A DNA stretch of 64,000 bases. Origin: Primulina eburnea (taxonomy: Eukaryota; Streptophyta; Magnoliopsida; Lamiales; Gesneriaceae). The notes beneath the pieces were generated by a model that did not search any database, was not told the DNA's origin, and saw only the letters and a program-made list of their open reading frames with translations. This document shows, piece after piece, positions 33,301 to 44,060 of the stretch. Both the position numbers and the translations under genes were made by a program. The stretch's first letter is position 1. Each line of letters begins with the position of its first letter. Location of the stretch: assembly GCF_022965805.1 (NCBI RefSeq), contig NC_133103.1, forward strand, positions 53,394,386-53,458,385, given 5' to 3'.

Positions 33301-34836
33301 GAGGTAGCCTTCCCCGCCCGACTCTAAAGCACGACAGGCTTTCAGAGCAGATACCACTGGCATCGGAGGTCGCGCTCCCTCACCATAGAAAAACCAACTA
33401 GAGCTTTCAGTCGTACGAAACTGAACAAGCTTCTGGTAACAATCCACAGTAGCTCGGTAGGTAGTCAATAAGTCTATACCCAAGATACAATCAAAATCTT
33501 CCATCTCTAGGATCATAAGATTCGCAGTCAACTCGTTACCCTCAAAATCTAAGGGACAACCCATCACTAGACGCTTCGCTAACACCGAATGACCCATCGG
33601 AGTAGAAACAGAAAGAATGACGTCTAGAGAAACATAGGGTAACCTATGACGCTTAACAAATCGTGCAGAAATGAAGGAATGAGAGGCTCCTGTATCAATA
33701 AGAACAAAAGCAGGAATACCGCATAAATGAAAAGTACCTGCTATGACTCTCTCCGTCTCATCTGCAGCCTGATCCTGGTTCAGCGCAAAAACCTGACCTT
33801 GGGCACGAGGTCGAAGATTCGAACTACCCACTGCCTGACCCTGCCTCCTCTGCTGAACAGTCGTCTGAGATCCAGAACCGGATCCTGCTCCACCTCGCAA
33901 CTGAGGACAATTCTTCTTAATATGCCCCATCTCTCCGCACTGATAACAAGCTCCTGCGGCTACTCGGCATTGCTCCGATGGATGGTTCTTCCCACAATGC
34001 GCACAAGACTCCTTCTTCTTACCAAAGCGGAAAACACCACTAGATCGAGATCCAGATCCAGAAGAAGATGAACCAGATTTCTTGAATGACTGAGATCGAG
34101 GCCTCAAAGTACTCGGAGGTCTAGAAGAAGAAAGAATAGCCCTACCACGCTGGAGACTGATCTCTGCCTGGCGACACCGGTTCACTAACCCATCATAAGA
34201 AGTAGGATTATCACAGACAGTGACTCGATCAAAGATCTCCTGATTAAGACCCTGGAGGAAATGATCATACTTGGCCTCAGAACTGCCACTGATATGAGGA
34301 GCGAAGGGTAACAACTCAAAGAATTTCTGCTGATACTCATCAACAGACATACTCCCCTGCTTAAGGTTCAGGAGCTCAATCGTCTTGGCTTGGCGAAGGG
34401 CTGGAGGAAAGTACAGCTGCATGAAAGCTGCACGGAAATCGACCCAAGTCACCCTACCTTGGGACTGGACTATCGGCGCAGAAGTTGATCGCCACCACTT
34501 GCGCGCACGGCCCTCGAGAAGAAAGCTAAGGGTCTCTATCTTCTGCTCCTCGGTGCACTGAAATGCACGGAAACAACTCTCCATGCGCTCTAACCAGTCC
34601 TCAGCATCATCGGGAGTCTCACCACCAACTAAAGGCTTAGGCCCCATCTGAATAAAACGATGCAAATCGAAACGCCTAGGACCATCCCGACGATGACGAT
34701 GCTCACGATGACGTCTATGATCGTCCTGGTCACCCCATCGACCTACACTCCCCTGACTACTCCCGTCATCAAAATGGTCAGCCATCGCTACAAGATAGAA
34801 TAGGGAAAATGGTAAAATGGTCAACGGAAATCCCAA
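30364..34836 (-). CDS. Gag-pol polyprotein of nested Ty3-gypsy element, intact
   Basis: One open frame of 1490 codons; the likely start is Met18 (MADHFDDG, position 34785), giving 1473 residues. Numbering follows the long frame. Gag capsid covers about 60-235, followed by a first finger C278-C281-H285-C290 and a CCHC knuckle [14 protein letters not shown] (297-310). Protease is [10 protein letters not shown] (Asp381). RT runs about 560-830 with [12 protein letters not shown] and FIDD (715-718). RNase H has Asp864, Glu901, Asp926 and Asp969. Integrase has H1077-H1084-C1114-C1117 and D1147-D1208-E1244 with 35 residues between the last two. A GPFEIL block and a chromodomain-like tail ([11 protein letters not shown]) end the protein. 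No stop or frameshift is present, so gag and pol are made as a single fusion. It copies the element through an RNA intermediate. Confidence 0.95.
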   Translation of the reverse strand: MGFPLTILPFSLFYLVAMADHFDDGSSQGSVGRWGDQDDHRRHREHRHRRDGPRRFDLHRFIQMGPKPLVGGETPDDAEDWLERMESCFRAFQCTEEQKIETLSFLLEGRARKWWRSTSAPIVQSQGRVTWVDFRAAFMQLYFPPALRQAKTIELLNLKQGSMSVDEYQQKFFELLPFAPHISGSSEAKYDHFLQGLNQEIFDRVTVCDNPTSYDGLVNRCRQAEISLQRGRAILSSSRPPSTLRPRSQSFKKSGSSSSGSGSRSSGVFRFGKKKESCAHCGKNHPSEQCRVAAGACYQCGEMGHIKKNCPQLRGGAGSGSGSQTTVQQRRQGQAVGSSNLRPRAQGQVFALNQDQAADETERVIAGTFHLCGIPAFVLIDTGASHSFISARFVKRHRLPYVSLDVILSVSTPMGHSVLAKRLVMGCPLDFEGNELTANLMILEMEDFDCILGIDLLTTYRATVDCYQKLVQFRTTESSSWFFYGEGARPPMPVVSALKACRALESGGEGYLIYAIDSSTGSVGLEDIPVVCEFPDVFPDEIPGFPPVREVEFGIDLMPGTAPISRAPYRLAPSEMRELKQQLQDLLDKGYIRPSVSPWGAPVLFVKKKDGSMRLCIDYRQLNRVTIKNKYPLPRIDDLFDQLQGTSVYSKIDLRSGYHQMRVRDDDISKTAFRTRYGHYEFLVMPFGLTNAPAVFMDLMNRVFRDFLDQFVVVFIDDILIYSHSVEEHAQHLRIVLKILREKQLYAKLSKCEFWIDRVVFLGHVISKEGVSVDPSKIEAVLNWSRPTTVAEIRSFLGLAGYYRRFIVNFSQIARPLTQLTRKDVPFEWSSECEDSFRELRRLLTSAPVLALPSGSDGFSVYTDASTQGLGCVLTQNGHVIAYASRQLKSHEEKYPTHDLELAAIVFALKIWRHYLCGVQFEIFTDHKSLKYLFTQAELNMRQRRWMDLLKDYDCEIKYHPGSANLTADALSRKVRASALQTCAMTSAIQDSCSLGFNFKHRKGMESIRVATILSEPNLFTRIREAQMSDLKTQRLARLVGGDSNFHYQSNGLLCLSNRVVVPEDDTLRDEILSQAHRSKLSVHPGSNKMYRDLRLRFWWKGMKRSVYQFVSKCLVCQQVKAEHRRPGGLLLNLPIPEWKWEHITMDFITHLPLSLRNSDAIWVVVDRLTKSAHFLPYNRDFTFDRMARLYIQEIVRLHGVPVSIVSDRDPRFTSRFWGSFQSALGTTLSLSTAYHPETDGQSERTIRTLEDMLRACVMDFGPAWQDHLPLIEFAYNNSYHRSIGMAPFEALYGRRCRTPLFWDEVGERQVEGPELVQQAIDKVAVIKKRIKTAQDRQASYANTKRRPLHFQPGEKVFLRVSPFRRILRFGLKGKLSPRFIGPFEILECVGDLAYRLALPPYLSSIHDVFHVSLLRRYVADELHILHPSEVQLDTDLSYVERPVQILDRKDKVLRNKIIPLVLVQWQRRGTEEATWELESRMRSEHPELF

Positions 34837-34867
34837 AACAGAATCTATATCCCAAAATCATACGCAT

Positions 34868-34879
34868 GCTCTGATACCA
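34868..34879 (-). other. tRNA-Met primer-binding site of nested gypsy
   Basis: The minus strand reads TGGTATCAGAGC four bases inside the 5' LTR, an exact match to the 3' end of initiator tRNA-Met. Confidence 0.9.
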
Positions 34880-34883
34880 TAAA

Positions 34884-36181
34884 TGTAGTGACCCGTTCCA
34901 GAATCACCTACTAGTCAAGAACTAAGCATGCAACTAACTTAATTAATTATAATCAGAGATAACAGCGGAAATATGGCCAACAACAATAGTTATACAACCC
35001 AATCGAAATCGAAGTCTAGACTAACTCAAAATGAAATATCCAGTACAACCATATCGAATCAAATGGAAAACACTGAAAACTAAACCAACAGCTACTCAAC
35101 GTCCTCCTCCTGCTCCTCCTGAGCCATCCAACCTGAGGCCTGCCCCGTGGGAATGGGGTGTCCAAGAATAAATAAAACCGAGGACGTGAGCGATAAGAAC
35201 GCCCAGTACAAAAATATGAGTATACAAACCTATATGAAATGCACATGCTATGATATGATACCAGGGTAGTCAAGAAACAGGAATCACAAAGGATCTCAAA
35301 ATGCTCAGTCTAGAGGCGCCAAGTGGATAGTGCCGCGCGGTCCAACCTCTGGGTCACTGCATCCACTACAAGACAGACGTGGACCTAAAATGTCCCGGAC
35401 CACCGAAGCCCTCCCGACCCGTCGGCCACTGTGTACTCTCGGTGTCCATGCGTCCACAAGACAGGGCTGAGCGGCCCCAAGATATAGCTTATCTCGAAAG
35501 AGATACAGCTCAACAGTAAAGGCTATCTCGAAGGAGATACGGCTCAACATGATATGCAATATGCATCATAACTCGTGACATAATAGCATGCATCATATGA
35601 CATATAACAATGCAGCAAATACTCATGCAACACATATATGAATGTATACTCAACCAGGATATCTCGGATAGTACTTTCGTACCTCTATCACAGCAAGCCT
35701 AGCCTTACGCAACACCGCTAATCAGGTTTAGCACAAGCCTACGCATCAAAAGCATACTCAATCAATACTACCATGCTCGACTAGCAAAACCAGTACTCCC
35801 TAGTACTACCAAAGGTTTAGGGTTTACCTTCGTCCGTCGACAGCCCTTTGATGTCGATTGCCTTGAAACTCAGGCGCCGCTATGCTACTACTCCTGGCAG
35901 CTCTTGGCTATCGCTCGACCAACAACTAACCCTAGAAACCTTCCAAACTCTCCAAAATGAGAGAAAACTCAAGAAATTGGCAAGTCAAAATGAGGAAATC
36001 CGAGCACTATTTATAGGCCATGTTCGGATCCACCGAACTACACTTCGGATCGTCCGAACTCTTCGGTGCTTCCGAACCCTCTTCGGTCCGTCCGATCATG
36101 ACCATAGCCAAAATTACATCTTAAACCTTCTTAATCACCATTACTCCGTTAATTACCCAATTTGGAATTCGGGCTACTACA
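34884..36181 (-). repeat. 5' LTR of nested gypsy
   Basis: 1298 bp and near-identical to 28916-30213. The minus-strand TATA box (TATAAATAG, about 36005-36015) should drive the genomic RNA. Confidence 0.95.
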
Positions 36182-36186
36182 CTGGT
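36182..36186. repeat. Target-site duplication (right) of nested gypsy
   Basis: CTGGT, the exact partner of 28911-28915; host gypsy sequence (gag) continues beyond it. Confidence 0.9.
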
Positions 36187-36896
36187 TGACTGCGATATTA
36201 TAATCGGTTAATTCAGATGATAGTGTTTACCAGCGGATCTCTAGTTTTAACCCTTCTATGAACTTTCTCGTCTTCTTTGGTTCGTCTTCCATGAATTGAG
36301 GGGCATAGTGGATTAAGCGATGAAACTCAGCCTCGTACTGAGCTACTGTCATAGATCCTTGAACCAGGTCCATAAAATGCCTTTCTCAAGCGTTTCGTAC
36401 AACTTGGGTAATATATTTTCCTTCAAATTCTTTTGTTAAGTTCTCCAATGTTCTGGGGTATTGTTTCGGTTCCACTGATGATCAGTGACTCTCCACCAAT
36501 TGTATGCAGCATCCTCGAATTGGTAGGTAGATAGATTTATTTTTTGTTCATCAGAGAAGTTATGAACGTAAAATATTTCTTGATCTTGGTCAGCCAAGAC
36601 TCAGCTTGGGTTGCATCCGGGGTCCCTTGGAACCTTGGAGGATTGAATCGAAGGAAACGTTCAAAGGTTTGATCGCCCGTATTCTGGTTCCTTGGTGGAT
36701 TCTGGAAATACTGAAAGAATTGCTGCATAATTTTGAGTATATGGAGAGGATTAGGTTCTTCTTGTGGTGTGCGCTCCTCTCTACACGGATTATTTTGCTC
36801 TTCTTGGCTCCTTGCTTGGTTGCTTCCATTCGAAGATGCTATGAAGTTGCTATAGTGGGAATTTTCTTTCATAAATAAGAATTTGTGCAATAACAA
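36187..36896 (-). pseudogene. Outer gypsy gag N-terminal part
   Basis: Starts near MKENSHYSNF (in the open stretch 36537-36896), with the capsid opening block FLRFNPPRFQGTPDATQAESW and then KIKKYFTFI. A frameshift near 36545 follows, after which the YQFEDAAYNWWR-type block and a stop-ridden WKTNQRR region run to the nested insertion. FxPPxFxG-AxxW is the hallmark of gypsy gag. It is separated from the rest of gag (28665-28915) by the nested element. Confidence 0.7.
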
Positions 36897-37130
36897 TTTA
36901 AGCTAATCAATAACACATACCATAATATAATTATCATACCACAAAAACAGTCATCATTTATAGAGAAAAATCGATAACTACTAGAGAATTTACCATCCAG
37001 TCAGAAAAGTTATCACATCAAATAATTTACTAGACCTACTAATACGAGATATCGTTAATTGATTAAAAAAAACAAAAGGTGATGATTTTTTATTTTTTTT
37101 CAAGAAAACAATATAACTAATAATCAAAGT

Positions 37131-38018
37131 CTAGGACAACTCCTCAGTGGTAACAGTTGACTCGGCGATAGATGCAACCTCATCATCTGATATCTCGATG
37201 ATAACATTATCAGCAATATCTCCAAGCAAAGGTAAAGGGTCCTCTCCCCAAAATGGTCCTAGCTGCACTATCAATGGCGGATCCTCAGGTAACTCCTCCG
37301 GGTCAGACTCGTACTCGGGGTCTGTCAGCCACCCATCCTCCTCTAAAACTGGTGGTAATGGGGGTAACTCGAGCTCCTGAAGTGGAAGAATTGTTAGATC
37401 AGAAAGAGGAACAACTGGTGGGTCTGCAAATGGAATGACTGGTGGATCAACTGGTGGGACGACTAGTGGATCAACAGCTAGGTGGTCGGTAGAAATGTTG
37501 CTAGGTCCTGCTCCATCTTGAAGGATGGTAATACTTGCTAACACTGGCTCTAACCCATAAATAGCATAGTCGAACATAGTACGAACCTGAGTAAGAATAT
37601 AATCAAAATGAATCTCAGAATAATACTCTACTCTCTGCAGGGCTCTCACCTCTCGATCAACAACCCGTGTAAATCAGACAGACTCAAGATCATCCTATCT
37701 CTTTCATACACCGCTCGACCTATGTCACCCCTATAGGGTGGAATATGTCTTATCAGTGCATCATCCAAGGGAGTGGGATAATACTCCGGAATCACCATGG
37801 CATCAAGGTGCCATCTATAAATAGCTAACTTGTTCCTCATGTCTTGATTCTCTCGAGTTAAACGATAAATCTCCTCTTCAAAAAAGACTCGATCAGTCGC
37901 CTTTAGCGACCATCACTCTATCACGATACTTAGCAATCTGAACAGTAACATGGTCGGGATAATACGATAAACCTCGATCTCCAAGCGTGAAAGTCAAGGT
38001 CGGGGAATTTGTGGACAT
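37131..38018 (-). pseudogene. Extra ORF between primer site and gag of the outer gypsy element
   Basis: From an ATG at 38018 (MSTNSPTLTFTLGDRGLSYY) the minus strand codes about 290 residues to 37131, broken by one stop near 37903 and frame changes near 37880 and 37670. The N-terminal half holds RYRWHL-type helices (MRNKLAIYRWHLDAMVIP, ERDRMILSLSDLHG); the middle is EIHFDYILTQVRTMFDYAIYG. The C-terminal half is very acidic and proline-rich (repeated DPP-VVP-type units, then a DPEYESDPEELPEDPP stretch) and ends TTEELS. I do not recognise a domain. Extra ORFs before gag are known in Ogre/Tat elements; here it sits in a chromovirus-like element. The function is unknown. Confidence 0.55.
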
Positions 38019-38176
38019 AAATAGTGTCTAAACGACCTCCTTGGCTACTGGTAGAGTCGTACATACTATGATAAATTAATAAATTTATAGAAACAATAAT
38101 TAGTGATTAGAATATATTAAAAGAATTATAATTTTTTTTAATAACATTTCTAGGTAACCTATCCTAACCTGATGCG

Positions 38177-38188
38177 GCTATGATACCA
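38177..38188 (-). other. Primer-binding site of outer gypsy element
   Basis: The minus strand reads TGGTATCATAGC four bases inside the 5' LTR, one mismatch from the tRNA-Met site. Confidence 0.75.
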
Positions 38189-38192
38189 CTTC

Positions 38193-40647
38193 TGTGGCAC
38201 CCTGTCTTGAAACTAAACCTCAAGGAATGACACATTCCCTAATAATACTTCATGAGAGAATTCTGTCCCTTTATAAGTATCACACAGGCAGTAATAAGAA
38301 ATATTAAAGAAATTTATTAGCGGAAGCGAAAAGTACAAGTACTAGTAAATTACGATAAAGTTTTACATGTCCAAACTAACATAGATGCTAAGAGTGACAA
38401 TGAGGTAAAATTTCAGACAAACTGACTCATAGATTAAATGACCTATTATGCCCTCCAGTAATTTATTCTAGACAACAACTGGCGGATCATATATCGACAT
38501 TTCTTTCTTTATCCAAATCCTAGTTACTTGGCACTGGAAATTACAATAGATAAAGAAAAATAGAAAGGTTAAGTCTTTAAGGACTTAGTGAGAATTAAAT
38601 AAAGGTATATATGATACTCAAATTCGAAAGAATGATACAATATACAAAAGGATCAACACCCGGTTATATAAATACACAAAAATAATGGTTAGTAAAGAAA
38701 TACGAGCCAAGTGAACTAATGTACCCTGACCAAAGTCACGTTGTTCAATGGACTCAATCTCCAGACCAAAGTCCGTTGTCCAGGGCTCTGTTTTGGTTAA
38801 TTACCTTATCATTCAGTCATTCATTCATTTATTCGATGATTAACCACAACTTCATTCAGTGGAAGCTTGATAAGAATCACATCTAGTATGATTATATTAC
38901 AATGAGAATGTTAAATTGAAGCATTCACTCATTTCGGAAAGATAGTACCGGCATGAATGATTGAAAAGGATATTCAGGATGGGGCACATTTCATATGCAT
39001 CAACGCGATTCAAATATACAAAATTTATGCACAAGCGTAAGAAATCAATAATTCGTAGTGAATATCATTAAAGAATATAATATATCATATCATAAATTTT
39101 CAGGCCAAATGCCAAAGGCTATATAGGAAGAACGATAAAAAAATTTCCTCACCTTGAGACTTACTATAGATGAGAGTGAGAGTTCCAAGTTCAAGTCAAT
39201 CCTAATGACCATTGTGATTATCATTAGAATAGTAAACACTTTTTGATATAGATTATCCCTAAATTTTTACAAAAATAAAGAATATAACTTAATAAACTTT
39301 ATTTATTGACTAAAAGTTCATAAAAAAATTATTTTATTTATTTAATATTTCTTTGTTAAAATTATTTTCTTATAGTCCAAACTATATTTAAAATTTATAA
39401 TAATTAATATTTGACTCCAAAAATTACAATATTTCCTATAAAAACTCTTATTATAATATTAACTGAAAAAATTCAAAATAGGTAATATTTGAAATTATTT
39501 TATCATTAATCGATATATATAACATTTAATATATAACTCACAAAATCATAATAAATAACTTGTGAGTCAAAAAATTATAAAACTTCATAGCTACTTTCAA
39601 TGATATATTTTTCAAGTATTGAAGGCTATGAACATTTATACAAATGTTTATAAGATCATATAGATAGTAAATCATATCCGAAAATCATAGTATTTCTCTT
39701 TAAAAATTCACAACAAATGTAATACTCATTCAAAATTTACGAAACTTGTACAGTAGCCTAAAATAATATAGAGCATGCTTAAAAAAGAAAATTTTCAATT
39801 TTCGCCGGCACGTGTACCACACGTGCCGATTCTGGCGACGCGTGGCCGGCATCCGGCCACCACGCATGGCCACTCTTTTTCCAGCAAACCTAAATTATGA
39901 TTTCCTAAAACTCTTATGTTATAAGTTTTCTGAAATTCCCAGCCGAAACGTGTCAGAAAAGGAAAAAATAGTAAAACTCACACCCCGACTTCGGCTGTCG
40001 GAAAACACTATTTCGGAGGCCGATTCCGAGAAACAAAAGTTATGAATGATAAGTATGTCATACAATAAAAAACTTTCGTGTTTAAACTATGGTGAAATAT
40101 GGTCAAGAAAAGTACAAAAAATGGGAGTGAAAACAGTACCTGAAAAACGAGTTTTCCAGCACTATTCTCTTCCCGGACAGTAGCGATTTCTGAATTTTAA
40201 CGAAAAATCGGCTGATGATTTTTCAACACCTCCTTTCGTGGTATATTTCTGGGTAAGTTGAGAGTGTTGTGGAATTTTTATAGAATATTTGGAAGGGTTT
40301 TGGGTATATAAAGATATTTTTGGCCCATTTTCTCTACTTTTTGAGCTATAAACTCTCACCAATACACCCTATACTAGACCCACTCCTTAAACTCGAAAAT
40401 TTAGGCTGAGAACTGTTGAAATTTCTGAGGTGTAGGGTGCATTTTATAGGCAATGATTAAGTCTTATCTCCAATCTATGATGAACAAATCTCAATCACCG
40501 GTTGGACAAGAAGGGAGGTGGTGTGTTGGTTAAGCAACTATGATGATGGTATGTAGGTATGCATGTATGAATGTGTATATATAAATATAATATATTAATT
40601 ATTTCATTCATTATTATATTAATAAATTTTAGTAATAAAATGTAATA
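38193..40647 (-). repeat. 5' LTR of outer gypsy element, truncated at its outer end
   Basis: Begins TGTGGCACCC on the plus strand at its inner edge and matches 22713-25103. The match stops at about 40647, where the partner still has about 48 bp (to GGTGCTACA). It retains a minus-strand TATA box near 40440 and an extra 118-bp block at about 40260-40375. Confidence 0.8.
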
Positions 40648-41758
40648 CCGCTCGAGCGCGAGTGTTGCACCTCACAAGCAAAACTACAGAGGCGTTGACG
40701 CTTGGGGGTATAATCTTACCGCCAGAGCGGTGCTAAATTTGGGAAAAAAATATGGAAGATTATTTCTTGCCTTCCGGGAGAAGTTTCAAATTGTGGCTGC
40801 ACAAAAACAACCCTAGGAACGTTTTTTGGACAGTATTCAGCAGCCAATGAGTTTGGGAAAAGGAGAAAAAGCATGGAGCAAAGCTTAGAGTGAAGATTTA
40901 AAGGTTTCCGAGCACCTTCTTCGCATTTTCATCACAACTCGTATTTCTAGTTTAATTTCTTCTTGTTTAAAAATTGTTTGCTTATTTTAATCATGACATC
41001 GAGTAGCTAAGCTTCATTATTTGTTGGGAGTGGATCCTACCCCTAAACCGAGTTTATTTAATTCATATATCGACTTTTGATTTATTCTTGATTGTGCTAT
41101 TATTTTTATTACGTTGTTGAAGCGTAGCTAGCAATTTCATATTACGAGTGAGTTCGAGAAATAGCCCGTGATAGGAACAAATAGCATAATCCGTGTATTT
41201 ACAATTTACATAGAAATATGAAGTTGGATACACGTCGATAGTCATAGTCCGGTATGGCGAAAGCTAGGGAATTCATAGAACGACATGCAATTCACCTTTA
41301 ATAAATAATTAAAGAGATTTAATTACTTCACTGAGTAGAATTAGTTTGGCATAGCTCGAGAGGGCGTGTTTAGTGGATAGGAAATCCTGTCGGAAGCGTA
41401 GATCACTGTCGAACGAAGTAAGTAAATGACGAGGGGTAGGTGAACCGAGATTCTCGACAAATTCATTTCTCGTTCAATATTTAATCTATCATTTACCTTA
41501 TTTATTTCATCATTTAAGTTGTGAATCATTTCTTTTAGTTTTTATTTAATCATAGTTATATAAACAATCATTCAAAATATCGTTGCTAAAAATTTAATAA
41601 ATAACTGAAATAACAATTGTGAAATAGAGTCTCTAGTAAAACGATACTCGTATTCTTGTACACTATATTATTACTTGACATCGTGCATTTGTGATTATTT
41701 CGAGCTTGAACATTATTAATTTTGACGAAGGATTTTACAATGAAAGTTTGCTCGATCA
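40648..41758 (+). repeat. Partial 5' LTR of Athila-type element
   Basis: The non-coding block ends GCTCGATCA just before the primer site. The segment near 41670-41690 resembles the solo LTR at 16469 read in reverse. The left part is missing. Confidence 0.6.
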
Positions 41759-41764
41759 ATTTTT

Positions 41765-41781
41765 TGGCGCCGTTGCCGGGG
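41765..41781 (+). other. tRNA-Asp-type primer-binding site
   Basis: TGGCGCCGTTGCCGGGG is the standard primer site of Athila, Tat and Ogre gypsy elements, six bases after the LTR end. Confidence 0.85.
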
Positions 41782-41880
41782 ACTGTTAATCCACAATTTT
41801 ATTCTTAGTTATTTATTTAGAATTCTTTATTTTGTTTTGTTAGACACCTTCGATTTATTTGCAAGTATCTCTCTCGGTGC

Positions 41881-43434
41881 ATGCTAATATCTCTAGAGTC
41901 TGAACTAGAGATATTCGATCCTGAGATGGAAAGAAGCCTACACAGACGAAAACAACAACAGAGGCTGAAAGACATGATGAACAGAAACGAACGTGAGGAA
42001 TAACATCATGAAGATCTAAGATTCAAAGAGCCAAGGCGCATACCCATGTTGTAGTATGCACAAACTTCGCTTGATGGAGCACGTCCAAGCATAGTGCGAC
42101 CAACCGTCACAACGAACTAATAATTCAGATGATCCAGAACACTGTACATTTTGTGAGAAATGCCCTTGATGATTCAAACACTCACATTGCCAACTTCTTA
42201 TAAATTTGCGACACTTTTAAATTTAATGGAGTGTCTGATGATGCTGTTAGATTATGTATATTTCCTTTCTCTTTGCGTGACAAAGCTAAATCTTGGCTAA
42301 GTTGTTTGATTGTAGGTTCAATCAAAACTTGGAAGATATGGCCAAGCCGTTCCTCTTGAAATACTTTCCTCCATCAAAAACCACGAAGCTGTGAGCGAAT
42401 ATAACCATCTTATCTCAATTTGAGCAGGAGTCATTCTACGAGGCTTGGGGCGCTACAAGGACTTATTGCGGAGATGTCCACATCATGAGTTGCTTCTTGG
42501 GTTAGTTGTCCAAACTTTTTACTATGGTGTAATTTCGTCTAACTGTACTATGATAGATTTTGCGTCTTGTGGGAATCTGTTGAGGAAAACGGCCGAAGAA
42601 GGGTATGAATTACTGGAGGATATGGCTGCTAAAAGTTATCACCCTCAATCTGAGAGGAATAATCAGAGAAGGAGTGCAGGATTTAACCAAGTAACTGAAT
42701 TTTTCGCTGTCACTGCACAATTAGAAGCACTTAACAGGAAAATAGACAGCTTGATTGTACACGGGACAATGATGCGCCTGAAAGAAATATACTGTGATAA
42801 ATGTGGAGGAGAACATTACGTTAAGGATTTTCAAGATAGTGGTCCTTTCTATGTGCAAGAGGAGGCACCATTAAATCAAGTGGGGAATCTAAACCATCCT
42901 AAGAATGATACATATTCAAATACATATAATCCTGGATGGAGGCAACACCCCAAATTCTCATGGAGTGGGGAAAGCAGTCAGAATCGACCCCAAGGAGGAC
43001 AGCAGTATGGTAAGCAACCGATGTATCGACTTGAGCCTAGAGAGGAGAATTTTAGTTTAGAGAAAATGATATCCAAATTTATCTCATCCACCGAGACTAG
43101 ACTACAGAACCAGGATGCATCGATAAATGGTTTGGAAAATCAGATAGGTCAATTGGCTAAAATGATTACTAGCAGAGATCTGGGCACCTTGCCAAGCAAC
43201 ATGGAGACTAACCCGAAAGAGCAAGTGAAAGCCATAGTATTGAGGAGTGGAAAAGTGCTTGAACAAGAGGAGAAAGAGAAAGAGGATCAAGAAAAGAAAG
43301 CGGCTAACACGTCCACAGGTAAGTTTTCCAACTCTACACCTGCACCCACTGTACAATCTAAAATTTTTATCCCTCCACATTTCCCTGCAGCATGGAAAAA
43401 AGTGAAATTGGATGCGCAATTCGGAAGTTCTTAG
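41881..43434 (+). pseudogene. Athila gag, broken
   Basis: Begins MLISLESELEIFDPEMERSL at 41881, with a TAA at 42001-42003 and further breaks to 42440. The long open part 42445-43434 (329 codons) has GRYKDLLRRCPHHELL, a CDKCGGEHYVKDF zinc-knuckle remnant whose last Cys is replaced, then NPGWRQHPKFSWSG. It ends IPPHFPAAWKKVKLD. These are diagnostic Athila gag blocks. The protein is not complete because the N-terminal third is stop-ridden. Confidence 0.8.
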
Positions 43435-44060
43435 AAGGATTCAAGAAATTGCACATTAATATTCTCTTTGCTGATACTTTGATGCAAATGCCTATGTATG
43501 CTAAATTTCTAACGGACATCTTAGAAAATAAGAGGAAGTCGGAGGAGCACATGACTATAAATTGCTCTGCTTTGGTACATAATAAGTTCCCACAAAAACT
43601 AAAAGACCCAGAGAGTTTTTCTATTCCTTGCATGATTGGTGAAGTTGTTTTTCATAAAGTTTTATGTGATCTTGGTGCGAGTAGTAACCATATGCCTTTA
43701 TCTGTATTTAGAATACTTTGGCTGGGAGAGTCTAAGCCCACAAGGATGTACAACTAGCAGACAGATCCATCAAATATCCTCGAGGAGTCATAGAGGATGG
43801 GTTGGTGAAAGTGTACAAGTTCATATTTCCAGCAAATTTTGTAGTACTCGACATGAAGGAAGACATGAAGATGCCCTTGATTTTTGGGAGACCGTTTCTT
43901 GCAACTGGCAAGGCCCTGATTGATGTTCAAGAAGGGAAGTTGAGATTGAGAGTGGGAGAGGAAGAAATTACTTTTGATGTCTTTAATGCTGTTAAGCGTA
44001 CACTGTGCACTGATGACTGCTTTATAATTGATGTTGTAATTTTGTGCAGGATGCTATAAA
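43392..44060 (+). pseudogene. Athila aspartic protease region, frameshifted
   Basis: The open stretch 43392-43757 contains YAKFLTDILENKRK and LCDLGASSNHMPLSVF, the Athila-type protease active site (DLGAS). A frameshift near 43757-43800 moves to the stretch 43802-44059 with VVLDMKEDMKMPLIFGRPFL, the second protease block, and ALIDVQEGKLRLRV. The order is as in Athila pol. Confidence 0.75.

Larger units (their letters stand above)
28916..36181 (-). mobile_element. Young, structurally complete Ty3-gypsy chromovirus nested in the outer element
   Basis: A 7266-bp element with identical-length LTRs (28916-30213 and 34884-36181, 1298 bp each), both TG...CA. It has a tRNA-Met PBS, a G-rich PPT, one uninterrupted gag-pol frame and a perfect CTGGT target duplication. 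By eye the two LTRs differ at three positions (near 29171, 29229 and 30171 against their partners). All catalytic motifs I checked are present. The domain order PR-RT-RH-INT and the C-terminal chromodomain-like block mark it as a chromovirus, Tekay/Del-like. It looks recently inserted and potentially autonomous. Confidence 0.95.
22713..40647 (-). mobile_element. Decayed Ty3-gypsy chromovirus with nested insertion
   Basis: The element runs on the minus strand. Its 3' LTR is 22713-25103 and its 5' LTR is 38193-40647. Inside, from 5' to 3', are a PBS, an extra ORF, gag, protease, RT, RNase H, integrase with chromodomain-like tail and a PPT at 25104-25122. A younger gypsy element occupies 28916-36181 within gag. 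Numerous stops and frameshifts make it non-autonomous. The 5' LTR has lost its last about 48 bp at 40647; the 3' LTR lacks about 118 bp present in the other around 40260-40375. Confidence 0.85.

Noticed and set aside
31834..34071. Plus-strand open stretches (131, 81 and 114 codons) opposite the nested gypsy polyprotein
   Set aside because: They lie wholly antisense to a strongly supported gag-pol frame and have no domain features.
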